Shown: positions 1 through 12,231, numbered from the stretch's first letter. The stretch: DNA of 64,000 nt from Lepiota brunneoincarnata (GCA_023014365.1 JAEBUN010000010.1:372001-436000); one strand, 5' to 3'. Notes: generated by a model from the letters alone, not told the origin. Made by a program: numbers and translations.

Positions 1-73
1 GAAATGTGTATATTACCATTCAACTCATGAATCAAGATATGCAAAAGCTCGTCCTCACTCACACCCGCAAGGG

Positions 74-1781
74 TCAAGTTTGCAAAAAAGCTTCGCGATA
101 CATACCATTCACAAACCCAACGCGAGGCAAACTCTTCACAATATATCTCCCCACCTGCTCAGCACGGTACTCTCTCCAGCTCCGATCCACGGATCTCCGC
201 ACATAGAGCGTGTTCATCGGCCAACCAGGCAATGCCAGCGACGCCATATCCTGGCGAAACTGCCACATCTTCACCATCGACACATTTGGGATCCTCAATA
301 TCCCTCCTCCCGTCGGATCAACCAAGGTTGGCTCTGAGGGCGACTTCTGTCGACCCACGAGGCTATATGCGAGGCTGAGTACGATAAGCCCAGGAAACTT
401 GTTGGACAAATTGACGAATACTGCAGAGGTGAGGATTTCCAACGAAATGCTCAGTTCCTGCACAAGTTTAGAGCTCACGAGGAGCAACAGCTCGTGTAGT
501 TGGGGCAAGGTAAGGGTCAGGCCGTCGAGAGACAGCTTCGTGAGGGTTTGTGTATGACGAGCAGAATAAAAGAGAGTCCCTTCAAAAAGATCAAGTTTAG
601 GAAGGGCGGGGAAACCGAGGTGTAATTCTCGGAGTACAGGAAGAGTTAGGTGGTATGGTGATTGTTCAAACCACTCCGACGGGCTGGCTGCCATGCAATG
701 CCCATCGGACGGGGGCGTGAATGTCCACCTGAACGAAGTCAAGGTATCAAGATGGCGTACGAGGAACTGATTGAGCGCTTCCGCATGGTTATGTCCCGGA
801 GGCAGGTATGGCTGCTCAATTTCCAAACTCTTAAGACAGGGAAGTCGACCTGCACCGTCGTAGAAGGCGGGTAAATCGACGGGTAGATGGGAAGCGAAAG
901 ACAATGCTTTCAGTGTCTTGGAATGCCGCCTGATGAATGGTGCGAGGATCAATCGAATGGCATAAGTATCATCATTGGTATTCTTGAAACCCATCTCGGT
1001 TCTAATCGACAGAATTTCGAGTTTCGCTAAATGCAATGAGTGGGAGAGCACCCGTTCCCAGGTCGTAATGGAGCCTGATAGCATCATACTGCGCAAATTA
1101 GAGCCAAAGGCCACCCATCCAAGTGACAGGATAGAGATAGACCAGTTTGCACCAACCGGTGTCGTCCCACTTGTATCTCGCCAGTGGATCCTTAGGTCCG
1201 TTAATTGCCCGAGGGCACCAACGAGCGACTCAAGCTCCTGTGCGACTTGATTTCGCGTTGGTTGAGCCCTACTTCCACTTCGGGCGAGAGATGGGGAGGA
1301 ACTGGAATGAGGGGAACCGTTGGGAGGCCGCGCCATTTCCATAAATCGAGCGGCGACTCGCTTAATTACCGCGAGCTGACCAACTCCGTCAAATGTCATG
1401 TCAACCGGACTGGCTTCCTCGTCGGGAGAATAGTCAGAAGGCGGTAACCGAGTGGGCGTGATCCTCAGCGAACGTACGTATCCTGAGACCTCTGGATTCT
1501 GCCTATCTCAATGGAACTGCATTTCAGTTTACCCAGAAGTAGAAACCAGGCTCCTCGACTCACAGTGTGAATAAGCATCTGAGCGTCTCCTTGCTTCCTG
1601 CACCCTGAAGTTTCCCTATAGAAATCTCACGATACCGCAGCTTCATAGCAATGCGGTATAGTGGTCGATTGACGGAATACATACCACGGACCTGGTCATC
1701 CGTGAGATACTGGCAAATACAGATCCATATGTCCTCCGGTAGCTCGGAAGTATGTGAAGTACAATTTGAGCCCAGAGTCAT
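74..1781 (-). CDS. F-box protein with degenerate LRR-like repeats (paralogue A)
   Basis: Two exons, 1564-1781 and 74-1502, joined over a 61-nt GT-AG intron, give about 548 residues. Residues about 13-57 form an F-box-like domain: LPEDIW start, then MYSVNRPLYRIAMKLRYRE. The long second exon has regularly spaced Leu-rich segments like the degenerate LRR half of fungal F-box proteins, and ends in a conserved block, LPRVGFVNGMYRE. Two paralogues at 23.3 and 25.8 kb share both the F-box and this C-terminal block. F-box proteins of this type are known as substrate adaptors of SCF ubiquitin ligases; the substrate here is unknown. This is the only one of the three copies with an uninterrupted reading frame. 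The start is the first Met of the F-box exon. The family call is firm; the LRR label is inference from spacing. Confidence 0.8.
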
Positions 1782-2319
1782 GGTTTAGGCTGGGTGCCAA
1801 GGGCCGGATGACTGTCTAGAGGGATATGCTGCCGAATTCGAAAGCTATGTGTGGAGAGTGACAAGCAGGAAGGGCTGTGGCAAAGTGGGGCAGGGCTCGC
1901 TGGCATCTTATATGAACTGATGTAATGAGAACATGGTAGTGATCGATGATCAAAAACACTACCTGATGGAGCTTCTGCTGGTCCAATGACCTTGCTCAAC
2001 AGACCCTAATTAGAGTCCTCACGACGACGAAAGTGCAGTGGACAGGTAGCAAAACCGATCATGAAGGGGTTTACAAAGGTGCGATGGCCGACATATCAAA
2101 AATAGACGTAGATGTTACAACCCGATTCTTGCAAACGCGTCAGTTGACAGTAATCACATGGGACACAATCTTAAGACTTCAAGGTCCTACAAGAACACCC
2201 TATGCATAAGAACTACAGGACCATTCAAAATCATCCTACAGATATAGAAAATAGATAGCGTGAAGAATACTGATCGGTTGTCCAGCGCTGGGGCGCAGCA
2301 CAAGTATGACAAGGCGATG
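1782..2319. other. intergenic region, promoter side of F-box A
   Basis: About 540 bp between the start of the F-box gene and the stop codon of the coiled-coil gene, both on the minus strand. It must hold the F-box promoter and the coiled-coil 3' region. I see no convincing coding exon, TATA box or repeat in it. Confidence 0.5.
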
Positions 2320-4213
2320 TCATGTCCGTCCGCTCATTCGATTCCGTATCAGCCCTCCTAACCCGCTCACGACGCTCCCCGAAATAGCTCGACTTGGTAT
2401 CGGCCCATCAGACTCTTTCACCGGAGATAGTGTTGTAGGTATACCAAAACCATTATTCGGCTATGGCCCCGGTTTATCAATCACAGTTCGGAGAATAGAA
2501 GGTGGCAGCTCACTCACCCCGACACCGAAGTCAAGTGACCCAAGTTGAAGTTGGGCCTTTGAGAAAAGATTCATCTTCTTTTTCTTCTTTTTCGGAGCCT
2601 CGGTATCCTCCTGGTCCTCAGGATCACCGGTATCTTGAATGAGCCTTTTGGAAGATTTCGAACGAGCGTCATTGATATGTTTGGCCTTCTCCAAGGCAGA
2701 GTCGTCACCAACTGTTTTGCGCTTTCGCTGAGATTTCTGTGGTACCTCGTCGTCAGATACCTGAATAGATTCCTCTCTCGCTTTCTCCTTCCCTTTTCCC
2801 TTTGCTTTCTTCCCTTTCATTTCAGGTAGTGGTGATGGAGGCCCGACTTCCCCAACTTCACTGTCTACCTCCTCTACCACAACTGGCAGCTTCTGCCGTC
2901 TCTTCACAGCTGGTACAGGAGAGGTGGGGACCTCCTGGGCTCCGTCGTCCCCGCTTTCCAGGATTGTACCCTTTTTGCGGCGGGATGGTTTGACTGGGCG
3001 AGGTCCTTCCAATTCGGCTTCAGACTCCGTAAGGACAACCGATTTCTTGTCCCTCGCCAACGACTTTCCAGCTTTCAAGGAGGGCTCTATGGGTGCTCGC
3101 TCTTGCCGAGCTTGTAATTGTTCAAGCTCTTTTTGTAGTTGCGCAAGTTCCTTCCTGAGATGCTTGACTTCTTGTTGGTGTCTCTCAGCCACTCCCTGCC
3201 CGTAAGAGCACGTTAGACGAGTGCCAGCAGTGCATGGAGCGCATAAACGAACCTGCCACTCCTGCGCAGTATCTTTCATTCTGTCTACTCTTCTCTTCTC
3301 TTTTTCCAGAGCTTTCGAGCTCTCCTCCGACGCTTTGTCCAGCCTGTCACGGAGCTCCTTCGCCTCGATTTCTAGCTCGATCTTGCGCTTTCGGAGGGCA
3401 TCCAATTCGACATCACCCTTGTTCTCTAGGCGCTGCCATTTGTCGAGCTGGCGTTGCAGGTCGTAATTCTTCCGTTTAAGCTCATCGTTTAACCCTTCGA
3501 GTTCCGAGCGTGCTGTTTGTGCGCCTTCGAGCTGTAAGTTAAATCTCTCAAACTTGGAAGACGTCGATTCCAGCGAAGCTTGAAGGTGTGCATTTTCCTC
3601 CCTTAGTTTATGTGCATCTTCCTGAACACAATAATTATCTTGCGAACGCGGGTAGCGGTGATGTGCTCACTTCTGTTTCGTCTCTCTCAACCGTCAGTTC
3701 CTCTATTTCACCATCCTTCAGCCGTAATTGTGTGACCAGGTCCGCCAGCCTCTCTCGCAACAATACAGCCACCTCCTTCCTCTCCAGAACCATCTGCGCG
3801 TTCTCCTCCTCCAACTCCGCAATTTTCTCCTCCAGCTCTCTTTCCTTCGCATGAAATAACGTGATTCGATAATCTCTCTGCAACCTCAGCAATTTCTCTC
3901 CCCTTAACGCCTTTTGTTCGTTCAGGACGCTCAATCTCTCAGTCTCCACTTCCGACATCGTCCGTAACTGAACATAGCGGTAGCACGCAAGAAGATCATC
4001 GCACTCTTCTCGCCAGAGTTCCTGATCCTTGCGCCATTGTTTTTGTATTTCAAGCACGGCTTCCTTTGAACGGGCGACCTCGGTCGATAGTTGCTCAGAG
4101 AGTTTTTTGTTTGTGTACTCGAGGGCGTGATTACGCCGTACGAGGTCATCTATCTGGGCCTGATTAGCTGCCGAGAGAGAGGGAAGTACGTCTGACCGAT
4201 GAATGGTGTTCAT
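2320..4213 (-). CDS. coiled-coil protein with basic, acidic-patched tail, function unknown
   Basis: Four exons (3671-4213, 3253-3621, 2518-3195, 2320-2460) separated by introns of 49, 57 and 57 nt, all in phase 0, give 576 residues. About the first 350 residues are heptad-rich Glu/Lys/Arg/Leu sequence, a long coiled coil. The rest is low-complexity with Lys/Arg clusters (KKKKKK, KGKGKEK) that could act as nuclear localisation signals, mixed with acidic Ser patches such as VSDDE. The last exon ends in a Ser/Pro/Gly-rich tail containing [11 protein letters not shown]; an SPVK-type site suggests possible CDK phosphorylation (inference). The second intron is in frame, so a naive ORF reads through it; its GTTCGT donor, CTAAC branch point and AG acceptor support removal. 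It is divergently transcribed from the next gene over 78 bp. A structural or chromatin/cytoskeletal protein is possible, but I do not recognise the family. Confidence 0.72.
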
Positions 4214-4291
4214 TTAAGGAACCAATTTGAACGCGCGATCAACACACAACTTTGCCATTCTCAACACGTGACCAGTCATCTTTCTTACCCC
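4214..4291. promoter_or_regulatory. 78-bp divergent promoter
   Basis: The start codons of the coiled-coil gene (minus) and the Pro/Gly-rich gene (plus) are only 78 bp apart, so both promoters must lie in, or extend across, this interval and the two 5' ends. It includes a CACGTG E-box-like site near 4266. No TATA box is visible. Confidence 0.45.
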
Positions 4292-5316
4292 ATGGCTCCC
4301 AGCACGAGACGGGTCAAAGTCATCAAAGTACACGTCCCAAGGCATAATGCACAGCGCATAGGAAACAAACTCAATGCAGAGGTCAAGCACCTCGCAAAGC
4401 AGCAAAACGTCCTCATCGACACATACCAAACAAATCCAGAACTCGCACAAGCCGTCGTTCGTCCTTTTCTCTCTACTCATTTCTCAACTGGTTAGGTTAT
4501 GTGTTTTATATGGACAGGAGAGTGCATCGGAATGGAATTCGATGCTTATGACCGCACGTGCAGAACGAGGGCCGCAATGGGACTTCGGGACACAACAGTG
4601 CGTGTCTGCTCTCATGTCCTTTCGTATTTCTCTGACGGATCTATCATGACAGATTTCATGTAGACCTACACTCGGAACTCTATTACGACCCCACAGCCCT
4701 CCTCGAAGTCATCAAAAAAGAAGTGGAGTCCGAGGAAGAACCCCACAACCTCCACACCCACCACCATCATCCACAATACCCAGGACACCCTGGTGTCGGG
4801 CTACCACCTCCAGGACAGCACCTCCCACCAGGCGCATACGGTCATCCAGGTGTGCGTCATCAAACGCCCCATAGAGGTGGCGATCCCCGCGGCGACTTCC
4901 ACAACATCCCACCAGGCATGCATCCACAAATGATCCAGGGTGGGGGTGGGGGAGGTCATCCACACGGTGGCCCCCCACCAGGATCGCAGATGAACTTTCC
5001 ACCAGGCGGGTTCCCTGGTACACCCGGTATGACCATGCGCCCGCCTTACCCCGGTGCACCGTTCAACGCCCCATCCCAAGGCCAATTTTTCAATAACGAC
5101 CCCACCGGTGTGTCACCTATGCGTGGACCCCCCGGACATATGGGTGGGATGAATGTGAATGTGGGAGTGCCGGGCATACCGGGCGCACCGGGTGGTGGCG
5201 GGATACCTGGCATGCCTGGTATGCCGCCGAGAGGGATGCCGCCACCCGGGATGAATATGACCCCGGATATGAGGAGGATGGCGACTCGGGGTATGACTGA
5301 AGATTTTCCGATGTAA
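4292..5316 (+). CDS. Pro/Gly/Met/His-rich protein, function unknown
   Basis: Three exons (4292-4456, 4518-4597, 4653-5316) with 61- and 55-nt introns give 302 residues. The N-terminal 110 residues are ordinary mixed sequence with a basic start ([16 protein letters not shown]) and a conserved-looking block around [19 protein letters not shown]. From about residue 112 the protein is low-complexity: His/Pro-rich, then long runs of PPG, GGM and GMPP repeats, ending [10 protein letters not shown]. Such collagen-like Pro/Gly/Met tails are typical of disordered regions in transcription- or RNA-associated proteins, but no known domain is recognised. The second exon is also open in another frame. The chosen frame is the only one that joins the third exon, through the acceptor at 4651-4652. 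Start and splice model are moderately secure; function unknown. Confidence 0.6.
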
Positions 5317-5789
5317 GATTCGACTTTTCGTTTGCCCTTATCTGTCGAACCCTGTACTGGTATGTACACCGACTTGCAGAACCTTGCTGTGGCTGAAAAC
5401 AGCTCTAGGATCTGTATTTTACCACATTCCATTAACATTATACGTCCTCTCCTAACCTGACATTTCAACGGAACATGCCAGACACGACACGTCCTGGCCC
5501 ACCGCAAAGATATACCATTGAAAAACACCAATAATCCCACCTTTCCCCTGCTGTCGTCACTCATGGCGGTTTTTCGCATGGTACAATTATGTGTTCGTGA
5601 TATTGCTACATAGCGGTAAAGTCAGTAACTAGTCTGGTATTGTGATGTGTTTGCAGTTCTGTGGTATGTGTGTGTGGATTTATGAAGTGCAGTTATTTGT
5701 AGCGTTGAAGTAGTGAATGCATGGTCAAGAAAAGAACCCAAGAAACAAAAGCCAAGGGACTGGATTAAACAGGACAGAGAAAGAGACAA

Positions 5790-6695
5790 CTAGGCTGAAA
5801 GATACGGAGACGATCAGCGCCAACAAAACGGTTCGGAGAACAAGACGAACCAGATTTCTTCCACAAGTCCATCTTGCGAGCGGCGTTGTAGATTTCGGGA
5901 CAACCAAAGTCACCAGACTTGTACTCGGTGCCGCTAGCGCTCAAAGTGGCTGTGCGGCCACACTTGTGGTCCCCCTTGGTGAATTCAAGATCGATAAGGA
6001 CCGCAGCACCTTGCTTATCGAGGATGTTGCTGGCTTGAATGCTGCCATGGGTATACCCCGCATCGTGCAGGGTCTCTAGAGCCTTAATGACAGAGAGGCT
6101 GGATCATCATCAGGAATCGCCCCCTTCAGACAACCCAGTGAAAAGCTTACTTGAACTCCCTGCTATTCTTATTCAACTCAGCAGCGGAGGGAGAGCCACC
6201 ATAAGCCAACACAAGGCACGAGACAACGTCGGCGTCCTCGGGCTCCTCCCCCTCTTCCTCGGTGGCCACAACTGCCTGAAACAACCCATAGCACCGCGGG
6301 ACAATGGTACCCTGGTACTTCTCGAGCTCGCAGTACCTCTTATATTCATTCAAGAACGCGTCGTTGCGGGGGCCGGCATTTGAAATCTTGAGGACGACGT
6401 CAACGAGTTCGCCGTCATCGTCTAGATCCAGAGCTGCGCGATAGACAGAGGTGTGCTCGCTCGAGTGGATCTGAGTAGCATTGGTTACGATAAGTGCAGG
6501 GCCGGTCCCGGTAACTGGTTCCGACTCGGATTCAGACTTGAGCTCGGACTCAACTGGGGTTGCGGTAGACTGAACATCTTTGGTAGCGTCAGTAGTGTGA
6601 GAGGGGAGAATGACACGGTGGAAAATAGGTTGGCCGTCGTCAAGGACGTCGAGGATAGGAAGGTCGATGTAGCAGTCGATGACGAGGGAAGACAT
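5790..6695 (-). CDS. small protein-kinase-like (probably non-catalytic) protein
   Basis: Exons 6151-6695, 5851-6098 and a terminal 5-nt coding exon 5790-5794 (supplying part of the last codon and the stop) give about 265 residues. The N-terminal half has a Ser/Glu-rich linker and a segment with a beta-strand pattern and Lys (VDVVLKISN), resembling the ATP-binding lobe. The C-terminal part contains HDAGYTHGSIQASNIL and AAVLIDLE, which match in position the kinase catalytic loop (HxDxxxxN) and DFG strand. The catalytic Asp is replaced by Ser and DFG by DLE. This resembles fungal kinase-like/phosphotransferase-like proteins that lost the catalytic residues. The terminal intron has a GTTCGT donor, GCTGAT branch and TTTCAG acceptor. 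Role unknown; a pseudokinase is the best inference. Confidence 0.62.
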
Positions 6696-7440
6696 GAGTG
6701 CAATATGCTGGGATGGAGGCAGGCGTGTTGAGCGCGCTGCGTCCTTGATAAATGAGGTGCTAAATTACGTCATCTTGCATAACATCAAGGACACTTGAAA
6801 GGTAGATACATACCGAACCTTCGCAAAACATGAATGCTGTACTGGAACCGAGTGCAATTCTGAAACTACTTCTTTACCGTGACATCCATGCAATTAAGCG
6901 CTGTTCAATATCTTCCCGACCTGGATCCCAATGTCGTACGTAATTACTATAGCTCTTATTGTAGGCTTCGACCAACGGTCGTTACCCATGCATAATCCTT
7001 GGACTACTTTAAGTGGTCAGTACTCAGTCCTTGGACCCTGCTCTATCAAAGGTTTCCGTTCGGCTCTCCCTCCCGTTTTCGGCAGTCTCCGCCTGAGCAT
7101 AATTGAGAGAACAACTCATTTCATTGTAACATCACAACACTCACCGAACGGTGGGGGGAGCGCCATCGACATGAGAATGTCGGTAATTCAACAAGCAGTT
7201 CACCCACAAATTTCCATTTAGTAAAAGTGGCCGAAAATAATGGCTGGATGCTGAAAGAATTGATAGAAATCACAAACAAAAAGGTACAATTGCTCCCATT
7301 CATGGAGCTAAGCATGATCCCCAAGTTTGAGAAAAATCCAACAAGCAGTTGACTGAATAAAAAATGAATTTATCCCAATATTCCTGAAGAAACTTTCACC
7401 AATGGGCAAGAAAAAGCAGGAGAAATGTATCTGGCCTCCA
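6696..7440. other. intergenic region, possibly with degraded transposase sequence
   Basis: No supported gene. The segment from about 7230 to 7345 reads on the plus strand as a short open stretch containing ELSMIPKFEKNP. This loosely resembles the block that precedes the HCELNPIE motif in fungal DDE transposases, so the remnant at 7441 may begin earlier in decayed form. The rest is unremarkable. Confidence 0.3.
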
Positions 7441-7805
7441 TGCATTTTCATCCCAAGGTTTAATCATGAGCTTAATCCAATAGAAATGGTAATCACTCTC
7501 GGTGCTCGTCTTTTTGATTCTCAGTGACTTGTTTTTATTTTCACAGGATTGGGGATGGGTAGAGTCCCACTACAGGACGGGTCCCAAAAACATCCTCTCA
7601 AGAGGCGAAGGACACAGCTGTTGCTGCCTTGGATGCTTTTCCAACAGATGTCATCCCTCAGTTTATTAATCATTCCTGGTGCTCCATGAGTGCTTACTGG
7701 ACCGGCTCAACAGGCAAGGCAGCCACTTGGGCCGTTCATAAGCAGAAGGGTCACCAGGCGGCCCCGCAGGGTGTAACGATGCATCCCAAAGCTATAGTGA
7801 ACTAG
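7441..7805 (+). pseudogene. remnant of a fungal DDE-superfamily transposase (C-terminal part)
   Basis: The plus strand reads CIFIPRFNHELNPIEM, a 58-nt GT-AG intron (7489-7546), then DWGWVESHYRTGP. After a one-base frame change it continues EAKDTAVAALDAFPTDVI, FINHSWCSMSAYWTG, KAATWAVHKQKGH and a stop at 7803. This order, (H)ELNPIEM-WGW-(K)xxYR followed by ALDxxPTDVIxxFxNxSWxxMxAY, is the C-terminal region of DDE endonucleases common in agaricomycete genomes; the Glu of NPIE is expected to be the last acidic catalytic residue. The N-terminal two thirds are missing, the frame is broken, and no terminal inverted repeats were found, so it is a dead fragment. Confidence is good for origin, low for exact limits. 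Confidence 0.65.
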
Positions 7806-8329
7806 AATAGCAATACCTAGGGCTGTCATGTTTGAAAAAACTTTCAAAAGATAATGGCCAGAACCAAAAAGGGCGTGGAAAAAGCATTGGATGTGTTTTT
7901 GAGTTCCTTTACTCGAGTTGAGCTCAGTGCGGTCACAGAGATACTGAATTGGTGGGCTTTGAATGTCCTCGACTGTACCAGAATTTCCGAAATGACTGCG
8001 TGATATCTGAACTTTGTTCTTGTTTGTCACCATTTTTTTCGGTTGCCCCCACTTCGGCCTCTTATCAAACTTCAACCAAGGCCAGGTCTTGCGCCCGCAC
8101 CTCGTCGCGATTAGGCAGGTTTTTTGAACTTGGTATATACACTAAAGCTGACCCAAATCTCAGTAGCTCCCGTCATCGCCATCGGGCTCTTCGGAACCGG
8201 AACAAAGTCATCAGACTTGACTCGATTCAAACTGGATCTCTTGCAACATAACGGATAGCATTCCAGGTGCACCCGTCTTCAATAACTTCAGATTTAACTA
8301 TCAACTTAACGCACCTTGCGCAGTTCGGC
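7806..8329. other. intergenic region
   Basis: Downstream of the transposase remnant and upstream of the next gene. A minus-strand open frame crosses 7707-8075 but overlaps the transposase remnant and has no recognisable content, so it is not called. The promoter of the gene starting at 8330 should lie here; no TATA box stands out. Confidence 0.4.
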
Positions 8330-11246
8330 ATGCTATCCGAGCCAGTAGAGCAGGGACAGGAAGATCAGTCACAGGATGAAGACTCCCTCTTTGGCTCACC
8401 CCCTCCATCGCCTCCGGCAAGAGGTAGGTCACCTCCGCCCTCTCTGGCGTTACCCAGCACCCCATTTTCTGTGTCTCAAGCTCTGGGCTCTGGCTCATCA
8501 GCACAAAATGTGGGGACCATTGCACTTCCTGGTTCCCATACACATTCTGAACAATCAATCAATCCATTAGCCCTGTCCTTGAGCCTTCCAGGAGGCTCAT
8601 GTACCCCCGTCCTGCCGCAGTCACTGCTCTCGAGTCAACCCTCATCACGTCAGGGATCTGCTGGGCGTAATGGGACTGCGCATCCCTCTCCGCAGCCTCA
8701 TACTCGACCACCACTAAACCCTCGACGAAAACCTGCCCAACCCCGTAAGCAGGCCGTTAAACCTAACTCAAAACAATCAAGCCCTCGTCCCTCAGGACCC
8801 GAGATCCCTCTTCCAGACCCTAATCACCCTCCCCCTGCTCACTTTCTTCGGAATCAACGAGCGCTTCTCGGCCATGCAGGTCTTATCGCCGGAGTCAAGC
8901 CCGCTAAACTCACAACTTTATGCGGCACTCCTCGGGGTGCTACCCCGTCCAACCCTATCGTACTCAAGGAGTATGGAGGCGATGCATTAACGGAACCACC
9001 AATGATCGGTCGAAAACATCTTAGTCGCCTCAGGAACGTTGATCCGTCCAAGTTACCGACCCCAACATATCAAGAGATCGTAGAAATTTTGATCAAACAA
9101 AAAGATATTTTCCCAGTTTTGCAAAATATCTTCAAGTTATTGGCCGCTGGCGCTCTAGGACGAAAGGCGCCTAGGTCCGCCTCAACTCCTGGAGGGAACT
9201 CAGTGGTATACTGAACCGGATCAAAGACAGCCACCGACAAAGAGGCGTAAACTGCAACGTGTGCCCGCGGGTGCAGCTGATTGGGACGTTCCCTTTCCGT
9301 TCCAAGAGGGTGAGGGACCAGAAGCATATAAACAGAACTGGGAGAAGGAGCGGGGGAGACAATTGATTTTCCAGCTACTTACTCTGGTCAAGATCGCTGC
9401 GAGGAAGGCCGCTACGAAGAAGTATCATGAGATGAAAAAGAAACGTGGCGAGAAGGAGAAGCGTGTAGACCAGGACAAAGAGAAGGAACAGAATCGGCAG
9501 AGGGAAGGGAAAGGAGCGAAGCACTACCGGGACGAGGTCCAGTTGAACGAATTGGTACCATCCGCACCTCAGCACCCGGACCGAAGGGCAGATGAGCAGG
9601 ACCAGGGATTGGCGAGAGATGCTGGGAGCGAGAACATGACGGACACGCAGCTTGGGTCCTCTCCGTCGGTCTCCGAATCATCCGAAGAAGCCGCCATCCT
9701 AACGCTAACAGGTGCTGCGGTTACAGCCACCACACCGATTACGCAAAGTAGACAGAACAAGTCAGAGAAAGCCGTTCGATCAACGACTTCGTTCGATCAA
9801 CTCATCTCGTCGTTGTTAGCTGCCGCTTCTGGTCAATTGATCGATGGCACACCCTTACATCTAGCTGCCCTTCCACCCCTTCCTTCATCGAGCTCACCCC
9901 AATCTTCTCAGCTGCCTGACGATCCAACTACTTTATTTGACTTGGCTCCGGTACCCGATGGAAATGCAGATCAAGCTCTTGTTGATAGCTGGATGAACAT
10001 ACTACAAACTTTTCCTTTGGGGGTGGAAGGGTTTGGCATGGACTGTATGACCCTCCTTGATACTCATCCGCCTGTTGAGTTGGTCTCAACCTCCAGCGGC
10101 AACCCGTCTTCTTTCGCCTCTCCCGTCGATAGCTACTCATCGTCACTCGCCTCTACGCCCAATCCAGATGCCCAGCCAGCCCAGACCTTTCCTGTTCCCG
10201 ATCTCTGTCAGATACAACACTCTGAGCCTGGCGACGTTTTAATGGCATTCGAGATAGGGGATCGCTCGTCACCCACAAGCAGTGCCTTGACCCCTATGGA
10301 CTTTACTTTTGACCCGCCACCAATATCCCAAGATACCCGAAGCAGCGCATTCACCCCAACGGCAGATGTGAACATGGAACAGCCTACATTATCGGTAGCT
10401 TCCGCCTCGACAATGGCGCGATCTGACCCCGCTGCCCCACAAACTCCCTTCCCTCCTTGCGTACAGATGGTTGACGACAGCTTCATCGATCCAGAGCTGT
10501 TGGCTTTGTCGCTCCCAAGATCCGATGTTCCGGGTCTCACTTCTTCAGGGGCCCCAAGGTCCGCAACACTAGGTATACAATCGGCAGCAAATAGCGATGA
10601 TACAACGGTCTACTCGCCTCCATCCTTTGTCCCATCGCCTATAAGCTCTTTTGATCCCGCAACTCCGACCTCTGCCGGTTGGGAAATCAGCATACCGGAA
10701 GTGGTTGTTGGAGGGTTCAGTCAAGATCATGGTACGTGGTGGAATTCGTTCTTGGCTTCGATCGGTGAGACTAATACTGCTGGTGAGAAAGAAATGCGCG
10801 GACAGGATCTGGTGAAGAAGCCGCAGGTAGTCCAGGAGGAGGTGCCGTTGGAAGCTCGGACACACGCTGCTCCCAGTGCTTCTAGAAACGGGGATGCGGA
10901 CGATGATGTTGATGTTCCAGATGAAGCGCCAACACACGAGACTCTAGGAGCATCCACTTCGCAGTCAGCCGCCCCCTCCGATTCTCCACCCCCGGTTCCT
11001 GCTCCAGTCCCAGGCGTTTTCCATGTCCTGCGAGCCACCGATCTGCGACCCCAAGAACCTACTCGGAAGCTGAAGAAGAGCGAGCTGCTGGAGAGGGCAG
11101 AGAGTAGGCGAAAGGAGTTGCAGGCAGAATTGGAGAGGGTCAAGGTCAAGCTCTGGGAGGCGACTGTGGAGCATGGCGCGCTATTGCACCTGGTAAGGTT
11201 GCGTGGAGAAGCGGAGAAACCTCAGTCGGCTGATGAGGTTCAGTGA
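8330..11246 (+). CDS. long low-complexity protein with basic and coiled-coil segments, function unknown
   Basis: One gene of roughly 950 residues seen as two long frames, 8330-about 9180 and about 9190-11246. The first part is Pro/Ser-rich, then has an ordered block, PTYQEIVEILIKQKD followed by FPVLQNIFKLLAAG. The second begins KRRKLQRVPAGAADWDVPFPF and runs into a Lys/Arg/Glu-rich helix (about 9400-9540). A long Ser/Thr/Pro/Asp-rich disordered middle follows, then a C-terminal coiled coil (KKSELLERAESRRKELQAEL). The acidic/Pro-rich middle and basic block suggest a nuclear regulatory protein, but no DNA-binding fold is recognised. The junction near 9120-9215 is unresolved: either an intron I cannot fix or one extra base, since the two frames differ by +1 and conserved-looking sequence runs right up to it. 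An upstream in-frame ATG at 8267 is an alternative start. Confidence 0.6.
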
Positions 11247-11700
11247 CATTTCCCAGCTTCGACTTTTTTTTTTCTCGTCTAACTTGCATTGCTTTTGCAT
11301 ACACACAGAACATTCACTTCGCTCTTGCATAGGTCCATCGGTTCCATTTCATACGCATGCATTGATCCCATACCCGTCGCACTAAGCCTGTGGTTTTCGC
11401 TATCCGCTTGACCATTGCTTCCAATACATTCTACCTTTATTCTCGTGCAGATTACTATGGCGCGTCAGTGGGAATGCACCTGATCGGCCGACGGCCACGT
11501 CTGTTAAGCCATGGCGGATGATAGTCACTGGCAATGGTTGCTATGTACACGACACAGCCGCCGCTTGGAATACAATGGCACCCACAGTGACCCGCTAACA
11601 CCCACCATGGCACGCGATAACACCCACAATAACATCACCGCCACCATGACCCCTCCGCGGCGGGAAAATGCCCACGATCCCGCGATCGCCAGTTTCCTCT
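11247..11700. other. intergenic region
   Basis: 3' region of the preceding gene. It is rich in C/A and contains several repeats of ACACCCAC-type sequence near 11580-11640. No gene is supported. It abuts the inverted-repeat element. Confidence 0.4.
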
Positions 11701-11738
11701 AAGATAGGTGTCACCAGGAACAAGCACCCTTTATGTAA
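11701..11738 (+). repeat. left terminal inverted repeat of the MITE-like element
   Basis: Begins AAGATAGGTGTCACC and continues through CAAGCACC and CTTTATGTAA. It pairs with the right repeat. Confidence 0.88.
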
Positions 11739-12231
11739 GCAGAAATCAGCCGAAGTTCAGTCTCTTATTTCTTCAACACAAGTCACCAGAGTGGGAAAGT
11801 AAGACCTGAGAAAGGAAGTGTAGGATGGTCAGAAGAGGTCCTAGGTTGGTTTTTTTCAAAACCTTGTGTGCACATAGAGTAATATCAAAATTACTTTTTT
11901 CATACAAAGTGACTAGAAGATGCAATTCTGACGATGCTGCAGGCAAAACAAGCGGGCAAGTCAAAATCCCAGGTCAACTTTTTGCCGCTTATGTAATGCG
12001 TCACGTGATTACCGAGGCAGGGAGGGGATATAAATAACAAAAAATTGTGAAATTCTCACTGATAACAGGTACCGTGTCTCACCCCCAGGACTTGCTAAAC
12101 CCCTTTGCAAATGGTTCTAGAATAGGCTCAGGCAGAGTCCAGCTCTGCCTCTCAACGGTAAATGCTGCAATTTCACTTTTCAAAATTTCGAGCTTGGGGA
12201 TTTCGCCGCCTTGGCGCTGACATAATACATA

